From Gammaproteobacteria bacterium HGW-Gammaproteobacteria-11 (lineage in GTDB: Bacteria > Pseudomonadota > Gammaproteobacteria > Pseudomonadales > Pseudomonadaceae), in assembly GCA_002840055.1 (NCBI GenBank), contig PGZJ01000003.1, positions 62,001 through 126,000 on the forward strand: a stretch of 64,000 nucleotides of DNA, read 5' to 3'. Both the position numbers and the translations under genes were made by a program. Under the pieces are notes generated by a model, which saw only the letters and a program-made list of their open reading frames with translations, did not search any database and was not told where the DNA came from. Shown piece after piece: positions 34,055-44,858 of the stretch (within the stretch, counting starts at the first letter, position 1; every line of letters starts with the position of its first letter).

Positions 34055-35725
34055 ATGAGCATGCTCGCCGACCCGTCGTGCAAATACCGCGCCTTCACGC
34101 CAGTCGATATCCCCGACCGCACCTGGCCGTCGAAGACCATAACCCAGGTCCCCATCTGGGCCAGTTCTGACCTGCGCGATGGCAACCAGTCATTGATCGA
34201 ACCCATGGACCCGGCAAAGAAACTGCGTTTCTTCCAGACGCTGGTCAAGGTCGGCGTCAAACAGATCGAAGTGGCCTTTCCCTCCGCCTCGCAGACCGAT
34301 TTTGATTTTGTCCGCACGCTGATCGAAGACGGTCATATCCCTGACGATGTGACCATACAGGTGCTGACCCAGGCCCGTGCCGACCTGATTACCCGTACAT
34401 TCGAGTCCCTGCGCGGCGCCAAACGCGCCATCGTGCATGTATACAACGCCACGGCGCCGAGTTTTCGCCGTATCGTGTTCAATCAGGACAAGGCCGGCGT
34501 GGTGGCTATTGCCGTCAAGGCCGCCACCCTGATTCGCGATCTGGCTGCTGCGCAGCCGCAGACCGAGTGGACCTTCCAGTATTCACCGGAAATCTTCACC
34601 TCAACCGAGCTGCCCTTTGCCGTTGAGGTCTGTGATGCCGTTCTGGATGTCTGGCAACCTACGCCGGAGCACAAGGCGATTCTCAATTTGCCGGCGACCG
34701 TTGAGGTATCGACACCGAATATCTATGCCGATCAGATCGAGTGGTTCTGCCGCCATATCAGTCGCCGTGACAGCGTGCTGGTCAGCCTGCATACCCACAA
34801 TGACCGCGGCACCGGCGTCGCCGCCACCGAACTGGGCCTGCTCGCCGGTGCCGACCGGGTCGAGGGCTGCCTGTTCGGCAACGGCGAACGTACCGGCAAC
34901 GTCGATCTGGTGACCCTGGCCTTGAACATGTACACCCAGGGCCTGCATCCGGGCCTGGACTTCTCGGATATCGACGCAGTACGCAAGGTGGTCGAGGAAT
35001 GCAATCAGTTACCCGTGCATCCGCGTCACCCCTACGTTGGTGATCTGGTGCATACCGCCTTTTCCGGTTCGCATCAGGATGCCATCCGCAAGGGCTTTGC
35101 CCAGCAGGCGCCAGATGCACGCTGGGAAGTACCCTACCTGCCGATTGATCCGGCTGATATCGGCCGCAGCTATGAGGCGGTGATCCGCGTCAATAGCCAG
35201 TCCGGCAAGGGCGGTATTACCTATTTGCTCGAACAGGAATACGGCATCAGCCTGCCCCGGCGCATGCAGATCGAGTTCAGTCAGGTTGTGCAGTCTGAAA
35301 CCGACCGCCTGGGCCTGGAAATGAGCGCCCGACAGATCTTTGAACTGCTCGACAAGGAATACCTGAAAGCCAGCAGCCCGTATGCGCTGGTTCGCCATCG
35401 CCTGCAGGAAGAGAACGGTACCAGCGCCGTTGACCTGGAGGTTCAGGATGACGGCACCACCCAGCATTGGCGTGGTATCGGCAAGGGCCCGCTGGAAGCT
35501 CTGGTCGCCTGCCTGCCCATGACGGTTGAAATCATGGACTACCATGAGCACGCGATTGGCTCTGGCACCCAGGCCAAAGCCGCGGCCTACATCGAAATCC
35601 GCCTGGGCCAAGGCAAGCCACTGCACGGTGTCGGTATTGATGAGAACCTCACCACCGCCAGTTTTCGTGCGCTGTTCAGTGCCCTTAACCGGGCCTTGCG
35701 TCAAGCCAAGGTACAAGCCGCCTGA
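34055..35725 (+). CDS. leuA: 2-isopropylmalate synthase
   Basis: 556 residues of the long LeuA type found in Pseudomonas and actinobacteria. The HMGL barrel begins with [10 protein letters not shown] and carries the metal motif [10 protein letters not shown] linker (about 380-430) and a C-terminal leucine-feedback regulatory domain (residues about 440-550) follow. It commits 2-ketoisovalerate to leucine. The 188-nt upstream gap shows no leader peptide rich in leucine codons. Confidence 0.97.
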   Translation: MSMLADPSCKYRAFTPVDIPDRTWPSKTITQVPIWASSDLRDGNQSLIEPMDPAKKLRFFQTLVKVGVKQIEVAFPSASQTDFDFVRTLIEDGHIPDDVTIQVLTQARADLITRTFESLRGAKRAIVHVYNATAPSFRRIVFNQDKAGVVAIAVKAATLIRDLAAAQPQTEWTFQYSPEIFTSTELPFAVEVCDAVLDVWQPTPEHKAILNLPATVEVSTPNIYADQIEWFCRHISRRDSVLVSLHTHNDRGTGVAATELGLLAGADRVEGCLFGNGERTGNVDLVTLALNMYTQGLHPGLDFSDIDAVRKVVEECNQLPVHPRHPYVGDLVHTAFSGSHQDAIRKGFAQQAPDARWEVPYLPIDPADIGRSYEAVIRVNSQSGKGGITYLLEQEYGISLPRRMQIEFSQVVQSETDRLGLEMSARQIFELLDKEYLKASSPYALVRHRLQEENGTSAVDLEVQDDGTTQHWRGIGKGPLEALVACLPMTVEIMDYHEHAIGSGTQAKAAAYIEIRLGQGKPLHGVGIDENLTTASFRALFSALNRALRQAKVQAA

Positions 35726-35732
35726 ACCTGAT

Positions 35733-35760
35733 CGGGGTGCCCGAAAACGGGCGCCCCGTT
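35733..35760 (+). terminator. hairpin terminator of leuA
   Basis: CGGGGTGCCCG-AAAA-CGGGCGCCCCG (one G-U pair) begins 7 nt after the leuA stop; only TT follows. It reaches the stop of the convergent HxlR gene and could serve both. Confidence 0.65.
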
Positions 35761-36127
35761 ACTCGCCACTGCGCTGCCAGTGACCCCGACCCCATAGACA
35801 CATGGCTTCGAGCACCGGCTGCAGGCTGCTGCCATGCTCGGTAATCCGGTACTCCACCCGTGGTGGCACCTCGGCAAAGACAGTGCGGCTGATCACGCCG
35901 TTTCGCTCAAGCTCACGCAACTGCTGGGTGAGCATCTTCTCGGTAATATCCGGAACCAATCTTTTCAGCTCGGAAAAGCGCAACGGCTGCTGAAGAATGT
36001 GATAGACCAGCACCGACTTCCATTTGCCCCCGATCACCTCAAGAGTCACTTCAATCGGCGTGTTATACACCTTGTCGCCCTGAACCAGACGCTTCGAGTC
36101 AGCTTTTACATCTTCAACGGGGAGCAT
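35759..36127 (-). CDS. HxlR-family transcriptional regulator
   Basis: 122 residues forming one winged helix of the HxlR family: EVIGGKWKSVLVYHIL, LRFSELKRLVPDITEKMLTQQLRELE, ISRTVFAEVPPRVEYRIT. The conserved N-terminal Cys just before the PIE/PVE motif, used for thiol-based sensing in many members, is Asn here (YNTPIEVTLE). It is divergent from the alkene reductase gene and so probably represses it in response to electrophiles or other ligands. Confidence 0.88.
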   Translation of the reverse strand: MLPVEDVKADSKRLVQGDKVYNTPIEVTLEVIGGKWKSVLVYHILQQPLRFSELKRLVPDITEKMLTQQLRELERNGVISRTVFAEVPPRVEYRITEHGSSLQPVLEAMCLWGRGHWQRSGE

Positions 36128-36142
36128 AAATGGTTACCTTAA

Positions 36143-36212
36143 AGTAAGTGACTGTCCATATCGTACGTACTTGTCATTATGAATGCGACCCCCATAATGA
36201 CATGCACTGTCA
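36143..36212. promoter_or_regulatory. candidate HxlR operator region
   Basis: The divergent gap holds an imperfect dyad AAGTAAGT ... ACGTACTT (about 36143-36173) and a perfect inverted repeat TGACA-TGCAC-TGTCA (36198-36212). Either could be the binding site of the adjacent regulator; no test was possible. Confidence 0.35.
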
Positions 36213-36250
36213 GCACCGTCTGATCAATATCACTTCCTGGAGTTAACAGC

Positions 36251-37354
36251 ATGTCCGAGCACTCTCTGCTGCAACCGGTTCAACTGGGTTCATTGTCACT
36301 GGCCAACCGCATGGTCATGGCCCCGCTGACCCGCCAGCGCGCCAAACAACCGGGCAATATTCCCCACGCCCTGAACGCTGAGTATTACACCCAGCGTGCC
36401 AATGCCGGAGTGATCATCAGCGAAGCCAGTCAAATCTGCCCGGAAGGCCAGGGCTATGCCTGGAGCCCAGGCATTCACAGTGCCGAGCAGGTTGAGGGCT
36501 GGAAGCTGACTACCGAAGGGGTCCACGCTGCGGGCGGTAAAATCATTCTGCAGCTCTGGCATGTAGGCCGTATTTCCCACCCCCTGCTTCAACCCAATGG
36601 TGTAGCACCGGTTGCACCCTCGGCGATTCAGGCCAAGGCCGAGTGCTATGTGCAGGAAGCCGACGGCAGCCATCACCGGGCAGCCTGCGCCATGCCACGG
36701 GCACTTGAAACCAGTGAACTGCCCGGCATTGTCGAGGCCTACGCCCAGGGTACGCGTAACGCGCTGGCTGCTGGTTTTGATGGTGTTGAGGTGCATGCAG
36801 CCAACGGCTACCTGCTTGACCAGTTTCTCTGTTCCAACAGCAACCAGCGTACTGACGCCTACGGCGGCAGCGTGGAAAACCGTGCCCGTCTGGTGCTGGA
36901 AGTGGTTGACGCCGTAGTAGCGGCCACCGGTGACAGCGGCAAGGTCGGCATTCGCATTTCGCCGATGGGTACCTTCAACGACGTGCATGATGCCAATCCG
37001 CTGGAGACCTTTACCTACCTGCTGAACGAGCTGAACAGCCGTAACCTGGCGTATCTGCACGTCAACAAGCCGGACTGGGTGGGTGGCACCTACGAGGGAT
37101 TTGACGACCTGCTGAAGACCCTGCGCGGCATCTACAAGGGCACCTTGATCCTGTGCGGCGGCATGGATGCCGAGACCGGTGCCCAGGCACTGGAATCCGG
37201 CCTGGCCGACCTGATCGCCTTTGGTCGTCCGTACATTGCCAATCCCGATCTGGCCCAGCGGGTGGCTGCCGGCGCAGCCTGGAACCAGATCAATCCCGCC
37301 ACCCTGTATGGCGGCGGTGCTGAAGGCTATACCGATTACCCCAGCATGGAGTGA
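36251..37354 (+). CDS. Old Yellow Enzyme family alkene reductase (NemA/XenB-like)
   Basis: 367 residues forming an FMN TIM barrel. MAPLTRQRA lies near the N-terminus, the substrate-binding pair is in EVHAANGYLLDQFL, and YGGSVENRARLVLEVVDAV and FGRPYIANPDLAQR follow. These enzymes reduce activated alkenes, nitrate esters and nitroaromatics with NAD(P)H. It is preceded by CTGGAGTT and divergent from the HxlR regulator, the usual nemA-type arrangement. Confidence 0.93.
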   Translation: MSEHSLLQPVQLGSLSLANRMVMAPLTRQRAKQPGNIPHALNAEYYTQRANAGVIISEASQICPEGQGYAWSPGIHSAEQVEGWKLTTEGVHAAGGKIILQLWHVGRISHPLLQPNGVAPVAPSAIQAKAECYVQEADGSHHRAACAMPRALETSELPGIVEAYAQGTRNALAAGFDGVEVHAANGYLLDQFLCSNSNQRTDAYGGSVENRARLVLEVVDAVVAATGDSGKVGIRISPMGTFNDVHDANPLETFTYLLNELNSRNLAYLHVNKPDWVGGTYEGFDDLLKTLRGIYKGTLILCGGMDAETGAQALESGLADLIAFGRPYIANPDLAQRVAAGAAWNQINPATLYGGGAEGYTDYPSME

Positions 37355-37362
37355 TCCCGACT

Positions 37363-37391
37363 CAAGCGCTGGGGCCTGGCCTCAGCGCTTG
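37363..37391. terminator. convergent hairpin between alkene reductase and der
   Basis: CAAGCGCTG and CAGCGCTTG are exact 9-bp arms around an 11-nt loop, 8 nt past the alkene reductase stop. The der stop codon lies inside the structure. No T run on the plus strand. Confidence 0.5.
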
Positions 37392-38827
37392 TCCTTGCGC
37401 TTTTTCTCGGCTTTCTTGTGGTGACTCATCAACCGGCGCTTCTTGTTCACCTGGCGATCAGTCAGGGTGTTCTTGCGATCGGCAAAGGGGTTGTCGCCCG
37501 ACTTGTATTCCACCCGAATTGGCGTCCCGGCCAACTTAAGTACCTTGCGGAAGGTATTTTCCAAGTAACGGGTATAGGAACGCGGCACATCATCCACCTG
37601 ATTGCCGTGAATCACGATAATCGGCGGGTTGGAGCCACCCAAGTGTGCATAACGCAGTTTGATCCGGCGCCCCTTGACCAGCGGCGGCTGGTGATCAGCC
37701 ACGGCATCCTCAAGGATCTGTGTCATTCGATTGGTGGGGACCTTGGTCATCGCGCTGGCGTAAGCCTTGTCCACTGACTTGTAGAGCAGACCCACACCAC
37801 TGCCATGCAGTGCGGAAATAAAATGCAGATCGGCAAACTGGGTGAAGATCAGTCGACGCTGCAACTCGATCTTGACGTAATCCTTCTCGCGCTCATCCAT
37901 GCCGTCCCATTTGTTCACGGCAATCACCAGTGCGCGCCCGGCATCCAGCACAAAGCCCAGCAGATGCAGATCCTGCTCGACGATGCCATCACGGGCGTCG
38001 ACCACAAAGATCACCACGTTGGCGTCCTGAATGGCCTGCAGGGTCTTGATCACCGAGAATTTCTCGATCGCCTCAAAGACCTTGCCACGGCGCCGCACAC
38101 CCGCGGTATCAATCAGGGTGTAGGGTTTGTCATGACGCTCATAGGGGATGTAAATACTGTCGCGGGTGGTACCGGCCTGATCGAAGACCACCACCCGGTC
38201 CTCACCCAACATCCGGTTGACCAGCGTTGACTTGCCGACATTGGGTCGACCTATCACAGCAATCTTGGTGCCGATGGCCTCGACAATCTTGCGCTCGCCA
38301 GCCTCGCCTTCAGCCTGTTCAGCCAACAGCGTCAGCAGCCCATGCTCACCCAGCACCTGTTCCAGCATCGGGTTGATATTGCGGCCATGGGCGGCGGCAA
38401 TACCGATCGGATCGCCAATACCCAGCTTGGAAAATTCGCCGTGGATGGAGTCCTGATCAGCACCGTCAATCTTGTTGGCAATCAGGTAGGTATGCTTGTT
38501 GCGTTTGCGCAGGTGCTCGGCAATCTGCTCATCACCGGCGGTACGACCGGCACGGGCATCAACCAGAAAGAGCACCGCATCGGCCTCTTCGATGGCCTGC
38601 AGCGACTGACCAGCCATGATCATGTCCAGACCCTGCTCGTCACCGGTCAGACCACCGGTATCGACAACGATAAAGGGCTTGCCCTGCCATACCGCTTCAC
38701 CGTACTGGCGATCACGGGTCAAACCGGCCACGTCGGCCACAATAGCGTCACGACTTTTGGTCAGACGGTTGAACAGGGTGGATTTACCGACGTTGGGCCG
38801 GCCCACCAGGGCAATAACAGGAACCAT
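37382..38827 (-). CDS. der: ribosome biogenesis GTPase Der (EngA)
   Basis: 481 residues with two tandem G domains: G1 motifs GRPNVGKST occur near residues 8 and 190, with DTGG and DTAG switch motifs and NKID / NKWD specificity motifs. A KH-like domain and a very basic tail ([11 protein letters not shown]) follow. Der acts late in 50S assembly. The ATG at 38827 has GGAG 5 nt upstream and gives the standard [12 protein letters not shown] start. Confidence 0.97.
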   Translation of the reverse strand: MVPVIALVGRPNVGKSTLFNRLTKSRDAIVADVAGLTRDRQYGEAVWQGKPFIVVDTGGLTGDEQGLDMIMAGQSLQAIEEADAVLFLVDARAGRTAGDEQIAEHLRKRNKHTYLIANKIDGADQDSIHGEFSKLGIGDPIGIAAAHGRNINPMLEQVLGEHGLLTLLAEQAEGEAGERKIVEAIGTKIAVIGRPNVGKSTLVNRMLGEDRVVVFDQAGTTRDSIYIPYERHDKPYTLIDTAGVRRRGKVFEAIEKFSVIKTLQAIQDANVVIFVVDARDGIVEQDLHLLGFVLDAGRALVIAVNKWDGMDEREKDYVKIELQRRLIFTQFADLHFISALHGSGVGLLYKSVDKAYASAMTKVPTNRMTQILEDAVADHQPPLVKGRRIKLRYAHLGGSNPPIIVIHGNQVDDVPRSYTRYLENTFRKVLKLAGTPIRVEYKSGDNPFADRKNTLTDRQVNKKRRLMSHHKKAEKKRKDKR

Positions 38828-38838
38828 GATCACTCCGC

Positions 38839-38854
38839 GCACGGACGTCCGTGC
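38839..38854. repeat. 16-bp perfect palindrome between bamB and der
   Basis: GCACGGACGTCCGTGC is self-complementary, 12 nt upstream of der and within the 93-nt gap after bamB. It may be an RNA hairpin tuning der translation or a protein site. Confidence 0.5.
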
Positions 38855-38920
38855 AATAAACAACAAGGCCGCTGCGCCTGAATCAACGGGCAGCGGCCGG
38901 CATAGTATAGCTGGCTGGCG

Positions 38921-40066
38921 TCAGCGCAGCTTCAGGGCAACCAGATTGCCGCTGTTACCATAAACATACAGCGTATCGCCTGCGGTAATAGGCGGGGCCC
39001 TGACACCCTTGCGGTCTACCCGGGTGCGTGCAACCAGACGTCCATCGGTTTGCGCCAACAAGTGTACATAGCCTTCGAAGTCGGCCACAGCCACGTAGCT
39101 GCTGAAGGCGACCGGCGCGGTCAGGCTGCGGCGCAGCAATGACTCGTTGGTCCACAGGGGCGTGGCACGGCCACTTTCAACTGCCTCGACCTTGCCATCT
39201 GCATGGCTCAGGTAAATGCTGCCAAAACCACCGGCCGGGCCGCTGTAACTGGACGCGTCGCGCTGCCAGCGCAGGTTGCCGGACTCGGCATCAAGTGCCG
39301 TCATGCTGCCCTGAAAGGTAGCGACATAAAGGGTATCGCCCTCAAGCAGCAGACGCCCGTCGATATCGACCATCCGCTCCAGCTCGGAACGGCCCTGTGG
39401 CTGTGCCACACGTTGTTCCCAGATGGGCAAACCGGTGTCGGCCGCCAACGCCACCACACGTCCACTGGCCAGACCTGCATAGACCCGGCGCACATTGACG
39501 ATTGGCGCGCTGTGACCACGCACAGTGAGCACCGGCAAGGTCGACTCGTAGATCCAGCGTTGCTCGCCGTTACTGATATCAAGTGCTGTCAGCTTGTCGT
39601 CCTGGGTTTGCACCACGACCACGTCACCGTTGGTCTGCGGGGGTGCCAGCACTTCACTGGACAGCTGCGCGCGCCACTGTTCACTACCGTCCTCTTCACT
39701 CAAGACAATGACTTCACCGTCCAGAGTACCGACCATGACCCGTCCGCCACCGGCGCCGACGGCCCCGGACAGGCGTTCTTTCAAGCGCACCTGCCATTTG
39801 ACATCACCGGTATCGCGCTCCATGGCAACAACCCGGCCACGATCATCAGCGGCATACAGGGTCAGACCATCAAGCTGCGGCACCAGGCTGTTAAACAGCT
39901 TGCCCTGCCCGCTACCAATATTGCGGCTCCAGCTGCGTTCCAGCTCAGCCTCAGCTTCAAACTTTTCCAGTTCGGCGGGAGGCAACTCCTTCTTGCCGGA
40001 ACCGCTGCAACCCAGAATCATCAGGGCTGACATACCCACAGCAAGAAAACGCAACGTCAGGTTCAC
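38921..40066 (-). CDS. bamB: outer membrane assembly lipoprotein BamB
   Basis: 381 residues. A lipoprotein signal ends in MILGC (Cys about residue 20), followed by an eight-bladed PQQ-type beta-propeller (repeated motifs such as ALDAESGNLRW and ALDISNGEQRW). Accessory scaffold of the BAM machine. The GTG start overlaps the yfgM stop by one base (TAGTG) and has GGAGGA upstream. The bamB-yfgM-hisS-ispG order is conserved in gammaproteobacteria. Confidence 0.96.
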   Translation of the reverse strand: MNLTLRFLAVGMSALMILGCSGSGKKELPPAELEKFEAEAELERSWSRNIGSGQGKLFNSLVPQLDGLTLYAADDRGRVVAMERDTGDVKWQVRLKERLSGAVGAGGGRVMVGTLDGEVIVLSEEDGSEQWRAQLSSEVLAPPQTNGDVVVVQTQDDKLTALDISNGEQRWIYESTLPVLTVRGHSAPIVNVRRVYAGLASGRVVALAADTGLPIWEQRVAQPQGRSELERMVDIDGRLLLEGDTLYVATFQGSMTALDAESGNLRWQRDASSYSGPAGGFGSIYLSHADGKVEAVESGRATPLWTNESLLRRSLTAPVAFSSYVAVADFEGYVHLLAQTDGRLVARTRVDRKGVRAPPITAGDTLYVYGNSGNLVALKLR

Positions 40067-40707
40067 TAGACTTCCTCCGCCAGATCATCCAGCTTTAACT
40101 GTAATTGTGGGCGCTGACGCGGATCTTCCAGGGCATCAATGGCCGCCTGATAGGCTGCACGCGCCTCATCTACCCGACCCAGACCCAGAAACAGGTCACC
40201 ACGCACCTCTTCACGGCCAGCCAGCAGGGGACCCGACACCGGCTCGACGAACAGCTTGAGACCTTCTTCGGCCCGCTCCTGAGCGGCCATGACACGCGCC
40301 AGGCGTTGCCGGGCAACCTCATTCAGCACCGCATCGGTACGACTCTCGACCAACTCGCTCAAGACCTGCTCAGCACTGGCCAGATCACCGCTCTCTACCG
40401 CCAGACGCGCCTGCATCAAGCCGGCAAAATCGGCGTAACGGGTACCGGCATAGTCACTACGGATCTGCGCTGCCAGCTCGGCACTGCGCGCCTTGGCTTC
40501 CTCGCTTTGATCGCTGAGCATGGTTTCCAGCATGTTCTGATACAGGGCCGAAGCATTGGCCGCCTGGGCTTCCTGGTAGTTATTCCAGCCCTGCCAACCG
40601 AACACACCCGCCAGGGCAAGTACCACCCCGGTCAACAACGGAACGCCATGGCTACTCCAGAGATCCTTGATTCTCTGAACCTGTTCTTCTTCTGTCTGGT
40701 AAGTCAC
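40066..40707 (-). CDS. yfgM: YfgM-like tetratricopeptide membrane protein
   Basis: 213 residues. MTYQTEEEQVQRIKDLW is followed by a membrane helix (residues about 18-36) and helical TPR-like repeats in the periplasm. E. coli YfgM is linked to the Sec translocon and PpiD. The C-terminus ends in EDPRQRPQLQLKLDDLAEEV, typical of the family. It sits between hisS and bamB. Confidence 0.92.
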   Translation of the reverse strand: MTYQTEEEQVQRIKDLWSSHGVPLLTGVVLALAGVFGWQGWNNYQEAQAANASALYQNMLETMLSDQSEEAKARSAELAAQIRSDYAGTRYADFAGLMQARLAVESGDLASAEQVLSELVESRTDAVLNEVARQRLARVMAAQERAEEGLKLFVEPVSGPLLAGREEVRGDLFLGLGRVDEARAAYQAAIDALEDPRQRPQLQLKLDDLAEEV

Positions 40708-40747
40708 CCTACACTCCTTGCCGTATCGATAGTGGCTTGCGTTCCGC

Positions 40748-42025
40748 TCACAACAATTGTTTTAGCTGCGCTGGCACGTCCTGCCAGGCAATATTTTTCT
40801 GTTCGCCATCCGTGCGCAACGGCTTCAGGCCAACCTGCTCAGCCAGCGCTTCATCTTCACCCAGAATCAGGGCAAAACGCGCACCAGACTTGTCAGCCTT
40901 CTTGAACTGGCTTTTGAAACTGCCGCCGCCACAATGCACTACCAGTCGCAGATCAGGCAAGACGTCACGCAGGGATTCAGCCAGACGGAAGCCCGCCAGC
41001 ACGGCTCCCGGCCCCAGAGTAACCAGGTAGACATCCACCTGATTGGCCAATTCAGCCGGCACCTTACCGAGGGTTTCGATTAACAGCAACAGTCTTTCGA
41101 TACCCATGGCAAAGCCTACTGCCGGCGTGGGCTTGCCACCCAACTGCTCAACCAAACCATCGTAGCGGCCGCCAGCACAAACGGTACCCTGGGCACCCAG
41201 CCTGTCGGTCGTCCATTCGAACACTGTCAAACCGTAATAATCCAGCCCTCGGACCAGCCGGGGGTTAAGCACATAGGGGACGCCCGCCGCGTCGAGCAGG
41301 GCACGCAGCCCCTGAAAATGCGCAACAGCTTGCTCATTCAGATAGTCCGCCAGCTTCGGCGCGTCCTGCAGCAAGGCCTGGGTCTGCGGATTCTTGCTGT
41401 CAAGAACGCGTAACGGGTTGGAATCGAGACGGCGCTGACTGTCCTCGTCCAGTTGATCGAAACGCGCGCGCAGATAGTCGACCAGATCGGCACGATAACG
41501 GGCACGGTCTTCACTGCTTCCCAGACTGTTCAATTCCAGTGTTACCGCCTCGCGCAGGCCCAATTGCTGCCAGAGTCGCCAGGTCAGAATGATCAGCTCG
41601 GCATCAATATCCGGACCGGCAATATTGAAGGTTTCCACACCGATCTGATTGAACTGGCGATAGCGACCTTTCTGCGGACGCTCATGACGAAACATGGGAC
41701 CGGCATACCAGACTTTCTGACTGACACCGCCACCGGTCAATCCGTGCTCAAGCATGGCCCGCACACAGCCTGCAGTACCCTCCGGACGCAGGGTCAGGGA
41801 ATCACCGTTGCGGTCGGCAAAGGTGTACATTTCCTTTTCAACGATGTCGGTCACTTCGCCGATCGAGCGTTTGAACAACTCGGTCGACTCGACAATCGGC
41901 ATACGGACCTGCTGGTAGCCATAGCGACCAAGCAGATCCGCAACGCTACGCTCAAGGTACTGCCACAGGGCGCTGTCGGCGGGCAGAATATCGTTCATGC
42001 CGCGCACGGCTTGCAGGGTTTTCAA
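40748..42025 (-). CDS. hisS: histidyl-tRNA synthetase
   Basis: 425 residues, class II synthetase. Motif 2 is around [15 protein letters not shown], the histidine-specific motifs are [13 protein letters not shown] and CAGGRYDGL, motif 3 is in [12 protein letters not shown], and a C-terminal anticodon-binding domain follows (residues about 325-425). The start [15 protein letters not shown] is the family start. Confidence 0.98.
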   Translation of the reverse strand: MKTLQAVRGMNDILPADSALWQYLERSVADLLGRYGYQQVRMPIVESTELFKRSIGEVTDIVEKEMYTFADRNGDSLTLRPEGTAGCVRAMLEHGLTGGGVSQKVWYAGPMFRHERPQKGRYRQFNQIGVETFNIAGPDIDAELIILTWRLWQQLGLREAVTLELNSLGSSEDRARYRADLVDYLRARFDQLDEDSQRRLDSNPLRVLDSKNPQTQALLQDAPKLADYLNEQAVAHFQGLRALLDAAGVPYVLNPRLVRGLDYYGLTVFEWTTDRLGAQGTVCAGGRYDGLVEQLGGKPTPAVGFAMGIERLLLLIETLGKVPAELANQVDVYLVTLGPGAVLAGFRLAESLRDVLPDLRLVVHCGGGSFKSQFKKADKSGARFALILGEDEALAEQVGLKPLRTDGEQKNIAWQDVPAQLKQLL

Positions 42026-42041
42026 CAGGGTCTTTCCTTAT

Positions 42042-43154
42042 TCATCCACGGGCGATGGTATTGGCGTCCAGCGCCTGTTTTGCCGCAATTTTGTCACGAA
42101 TCAGTCGCTCGAGGGTATCAACCAACTGCAGATTGTCGACCTTCTGATCTGGCGTACCACCGACATAGATCAGGTTGTTCGGTGTGCCACCGGCCAAACC
42201 GATATCCGCTTCCTTGGCCTCGCCGGGACCGTTGACCACGCAACCAATCACCGCCACATCCAGCGGCGTGACGACATCTTCAAGCCGCGCTTCTAGTTCA
42301 TTCATGGTCTTGATTACATCGAAGTTCTGTCGTGAGCAGCTGGGACAGGCAATAAAGTTGATGCCACGCGAGCGCAAATGCAGCGACTTGAGCAGATCAA
42401 AGCCAACCTTGATCTCTTCAACCGGGTCAGCCGCCAGGGAAATGCGGATTGTATCGCCTATTCCTTCAGCCAACAGCATGCCCAGACCAACGGCGGACTT
42501 CACCGTACCTGAACGCAGTGCGCCGGCCTCGGTAATACCCAAATGCAGGGGCTGCTCGATCTGCGCGGCCAGCAAGCGATAAGCGCCAACGGCCATGAAC
42601 ACATCAGACGCCTTGACGCTGACCTTGAAGTCCTGAAAATCCAACTTGTCCAGGTAATCAACATGGCGCAGGGCCGATTCAACCAGCGCCTCAGGCGTTG
42701 GCTCACCGTATTTCTTTTGCAGATCCTTTTCCAACGAACCGGCATTAACACCGATGCGAATTGGAATGCCATGGTACCTGGCCGCATCAACCACCGCCCG
42801 AACCCGGTCTTCCCGGCCAATATTGCCGGGGTTGATACGCAGGCAGTCCACACCCAACTCGGCGACGCGCAGGGCAATCTTGTAATCGAAGTGAATGTCC
42901 GCCACCAACGGTAGGCTGACCTGGCGGCGAATCTCGCCGAAGGCTTCGGCGGCCTGCATGCTGGGAACCGAGACGCGAACGATATCGGCACCCGCAGCCT
43001 GCAACTGGTTGATTTGCGCTACGGTTGCCGCTACATCACAGGTTTCCGTGTTGGTCATGCTCTGCACTGAAATAGGCGCATCACCACCCACCAGCACCGA
43101 GCCGACACGAATCTGCCGGGACACCCGGCGCTTTATCGGAGAAGCATGGTGCAT
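42042..43154 (-). CDS. ispG: (E)-4-hydroxy-3-methylbut-2-enyl-diphosphate synthase
   Basis: 370 residues. It has a TIM-barrel half and a C-terminal [4Fe-4S] half with Cys in ACPSCSRQ and CVVNGPGEA. It makes HMBPP in the MEP isoprenoid pathway. The cluster requirement is notable because most of the ISC assembly operon is missing from its usual place nearby. It follows rodZ by 11 nt. Confidence 0.97.
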   Translation of the reverse strand: MHHASPIKRRVSRQIRVGSVLVGGDAPISVQSMTNTETCDVAATVAQINQLQAAGADIVRVSVPSMQAAEAFGEIRRQVSLPLVADIHFDYKIALRVAELGVDCLRINPGNIGREDRVRAVVDAARYHGIPIRIGVNAGSLEKDLQKKYGEPTPEALVESALRHVDYLDKLDFQDFKVSVKASDVFMAVGAYRLLAAQIEQPLHLGITEAGALRSGTVKSAVGLGMLLAEGIGDTIRISLAADPVEEIKVGFDLLKSLHLRSRGINFIACPSCSRQNFDVIKTMNELEARLEDVVTPLDVAVIGCVVNGPGEAKEADIGLAGGTPNNLIYVGGTPDQKVDNLQLVDTLERLIRDKIAAKQALDANTIARG

Positions 43155-43165
43155 TGACTGACTCC

Positions 43166-44077
43166 CTACTGGCCCAGCCGCAGGCGCACAACGCCGGACC
43201 GATTTGATGACGGTATAGTGACTGGCTGCCCCTGATAGTGGAAACGGGATACCGACTCGATAGCGCCGACAAGCACCTCCACAGGGCCGCTGGCGGGCAT
43301 CTGCAATTGCTGACCGGGCTGCATCAGCGCACTGTGCAGTACCCGACCATCAGCCGCGGTAATCTCGACCCAGCAACTCGCGCTGAATTGCATGCTCAGC
43401 CCGTCGCTTGACGTCGTCGCTGGCACTGGAGCCTGCGCCTGGGTTTCAGTCACAACGGCGGATTCGGGCTCGGTCTCAGCGGGAGCCGCTTCGGCAGTCG
43501 GCTCAGGCAGGCTGTCGGGCTCATTGTCGGCGACAGAGGTCAACGGCAGCGCAACCTCTCCCTGAATGACCAAGGGCATGGGCGATGCATCTACCTCCAC
43601 CTCTTCGATACTTTGCACCACCTGATCAACCCGCTCAAGGACCGGCTGAGCCATCCGACTTTCATGCCACCAGAGCACACCGGAAGCAATAACAGCCAAC
43701 ACCACCAGCAGGCTGCCCAAACGGGTAAAGTGCAGGCCACGACGCACAGGCTTGTTCAGGGTATCGATGGCACCGACCTTGCCTTCCCGCTCTTCGGCAC
43801 CCACGAACTGGTCGAACTGCACTACCAGTCTGTTGGCATCCAGGCCCAGCAGGCGAGCATAGCTGCGGACATAGCCTCTGGAAAATGTATTGCCCGGTAA
43901 CGCCTCGAATCGGCCTGCCTCAATATGCTCAAGGGTTTTGACTGGCAAACGCAGACTGGCGGCCGCATCAGCAACCGACAAACCACGTTGCTCACGCCCT
44001 GCCCGCAAGTCCTTGCCAGGATTGACTGGAGGATGGATCGGCTCTTTGTCGATAGTGTGCTGCTGATCAACTGTCAT
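43166..44077 (-). CDS. rodZ: cytoskeletal protein RodZ
   Basis: 303 residues. An N-terminal Xre-like helix-turn-helix (residues about 22-85, [19 protein letters not shown]) binds MreB in the family. A basic juxtamembrane stretch, one membrane helix (about 113-133), a Pro/Ala/Glu-rich linker and a C-terminal DUF4115 beta domain follow. It sets rod shape by linking MreB to the wall machinery. Between pilF and ispG as in other Pseudomonas. Confidence 0.93.
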   Translation of the reverse strand: MTVDQQHTIDKEPIHPPVNPGKDLRAGREQRGLSVADAAASLRLPVKTLEHIEAGRFEALPGNTFSRGYVRSYARLLGLDANRLVVQFDQFVGAEEREGKVGAIDTLNKPVRRGLHFTRLGSLLVVLAVIASGVLWWHESRMAQPVLERVDQVVQSIEEVEVDASPMPLVIQGEVALPLTSVADNEPDSLPEPTAEAAPAETEPESAVVTETQAQAPVPATTSSDGLSMQFSASCWVEITAADGRVLHSALMQPGQQLQMPASGPVEVLVGAIESVSRFHYQGQPVTIPSSNRSGVVRLRLGQ

Positions 44078-44079
44078 GC

Positions 44080-44835
44080 TTATTCCGAGGCACTCAAGGC
44101 CGCCGCTTCCGGGCTGGCAGGGTAAAGTCGCCGTAACTGCAGGGCATAACTGGCCGCGCGGTTGTGATCCTCAAAACGTCGTGCCAGTTGCACACCCAGC
44201 CACAGGCTGCTGGCATCCTGACCGGACATCCGGGTAAAACTGAGGTAGTAATCCCAGGCCGGCACATAGTTCTGCTCGGCAAATTCAATTCTCGCCAACT
44301 CCAACAGCGGCATGGGTTGTCGGCTGTTGAGGCGTAACGAACGTTCGAAGCTGCTGCGCGCTTCAGCTGTATTGCCCATGCGCGCATGGGTCAGACCTAT
44401 ATTGGCAAACACCCTGGAACGCTCACCATAAAGATTATCTTCAACCGCCGCCTCGAACTGCTGCAGGGCTTCCGGGTAGCGCTCCTGGTTGAGCAGAAAC
44501 ACCCCGAAGTTGTTCAGTACCCGTGGATTGTTCGGCTCACTGGCCAATGCGGAACGAAAATGCCGCTCGGCAGCGGTGTATTCACCTTCCTGGGTAAACA
44601 CCTGAGCCAGCGCAAGATGCGCCGAGGCAGAGCGTGGATCGAGCTTCAAGGCCTCGCTCAGGGGTGATTTGGCGCTTTCGGTCTCGCCCTGCTGCATGTA
44701 ACCGATACCCAACTGGATGTAAGCATCACGCGCCGCATTCGGATCCGTCTTGCGACTCGGCTGATCCGTCGTCGTAACACAGCCTGTCAATATCAGCAGG
44801 CAGAGCAGGCTAGTGGCGAGTCTTGTTCTGTTCAT
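44080..44835 (-). CDS. pilF: type IV pilus pilotin lipoprotein PilF (PilW)
   Basis: 251 residues. Lipoprotein signal ends in ILTGC (Cys about residue 19), then six TPR motifs (for example ALKLDPRSASAHLALAQ, NNPRVLNNFGVFLLNQ). PilF pilots the secretin PilQ to the outer membrane. I chose the ATG at 44835 because AAGGA lies about 9 nt upstream; a TTG at 44844 is the alternative. Confidence 0.93.
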   Translation of the reverse strand: MNRTRLATSLLCLLILTGCVTTTDQPSRKTDPNAARDAYIQLGIGYMQQGETESAKSPLSEALKLDPRSASAHLALAQVFTQEGEYTAAERHFRSALASEPNNPRVLNNFGVFLLNQERYPEALQQFEAAVEDNLYGERSRVFANIGLTHARMGNTAEARSSFERSLRLNSRQPMPLLELARIEFAEQNYVPAWDYYLSFTRMSGQDASSLWLGVQLARRFEDHNRAASYALQLRRLYPASPEAAALSASE

Positions 44836-44858
44836 CTCAATCAATCCTTGGTTGGGAA

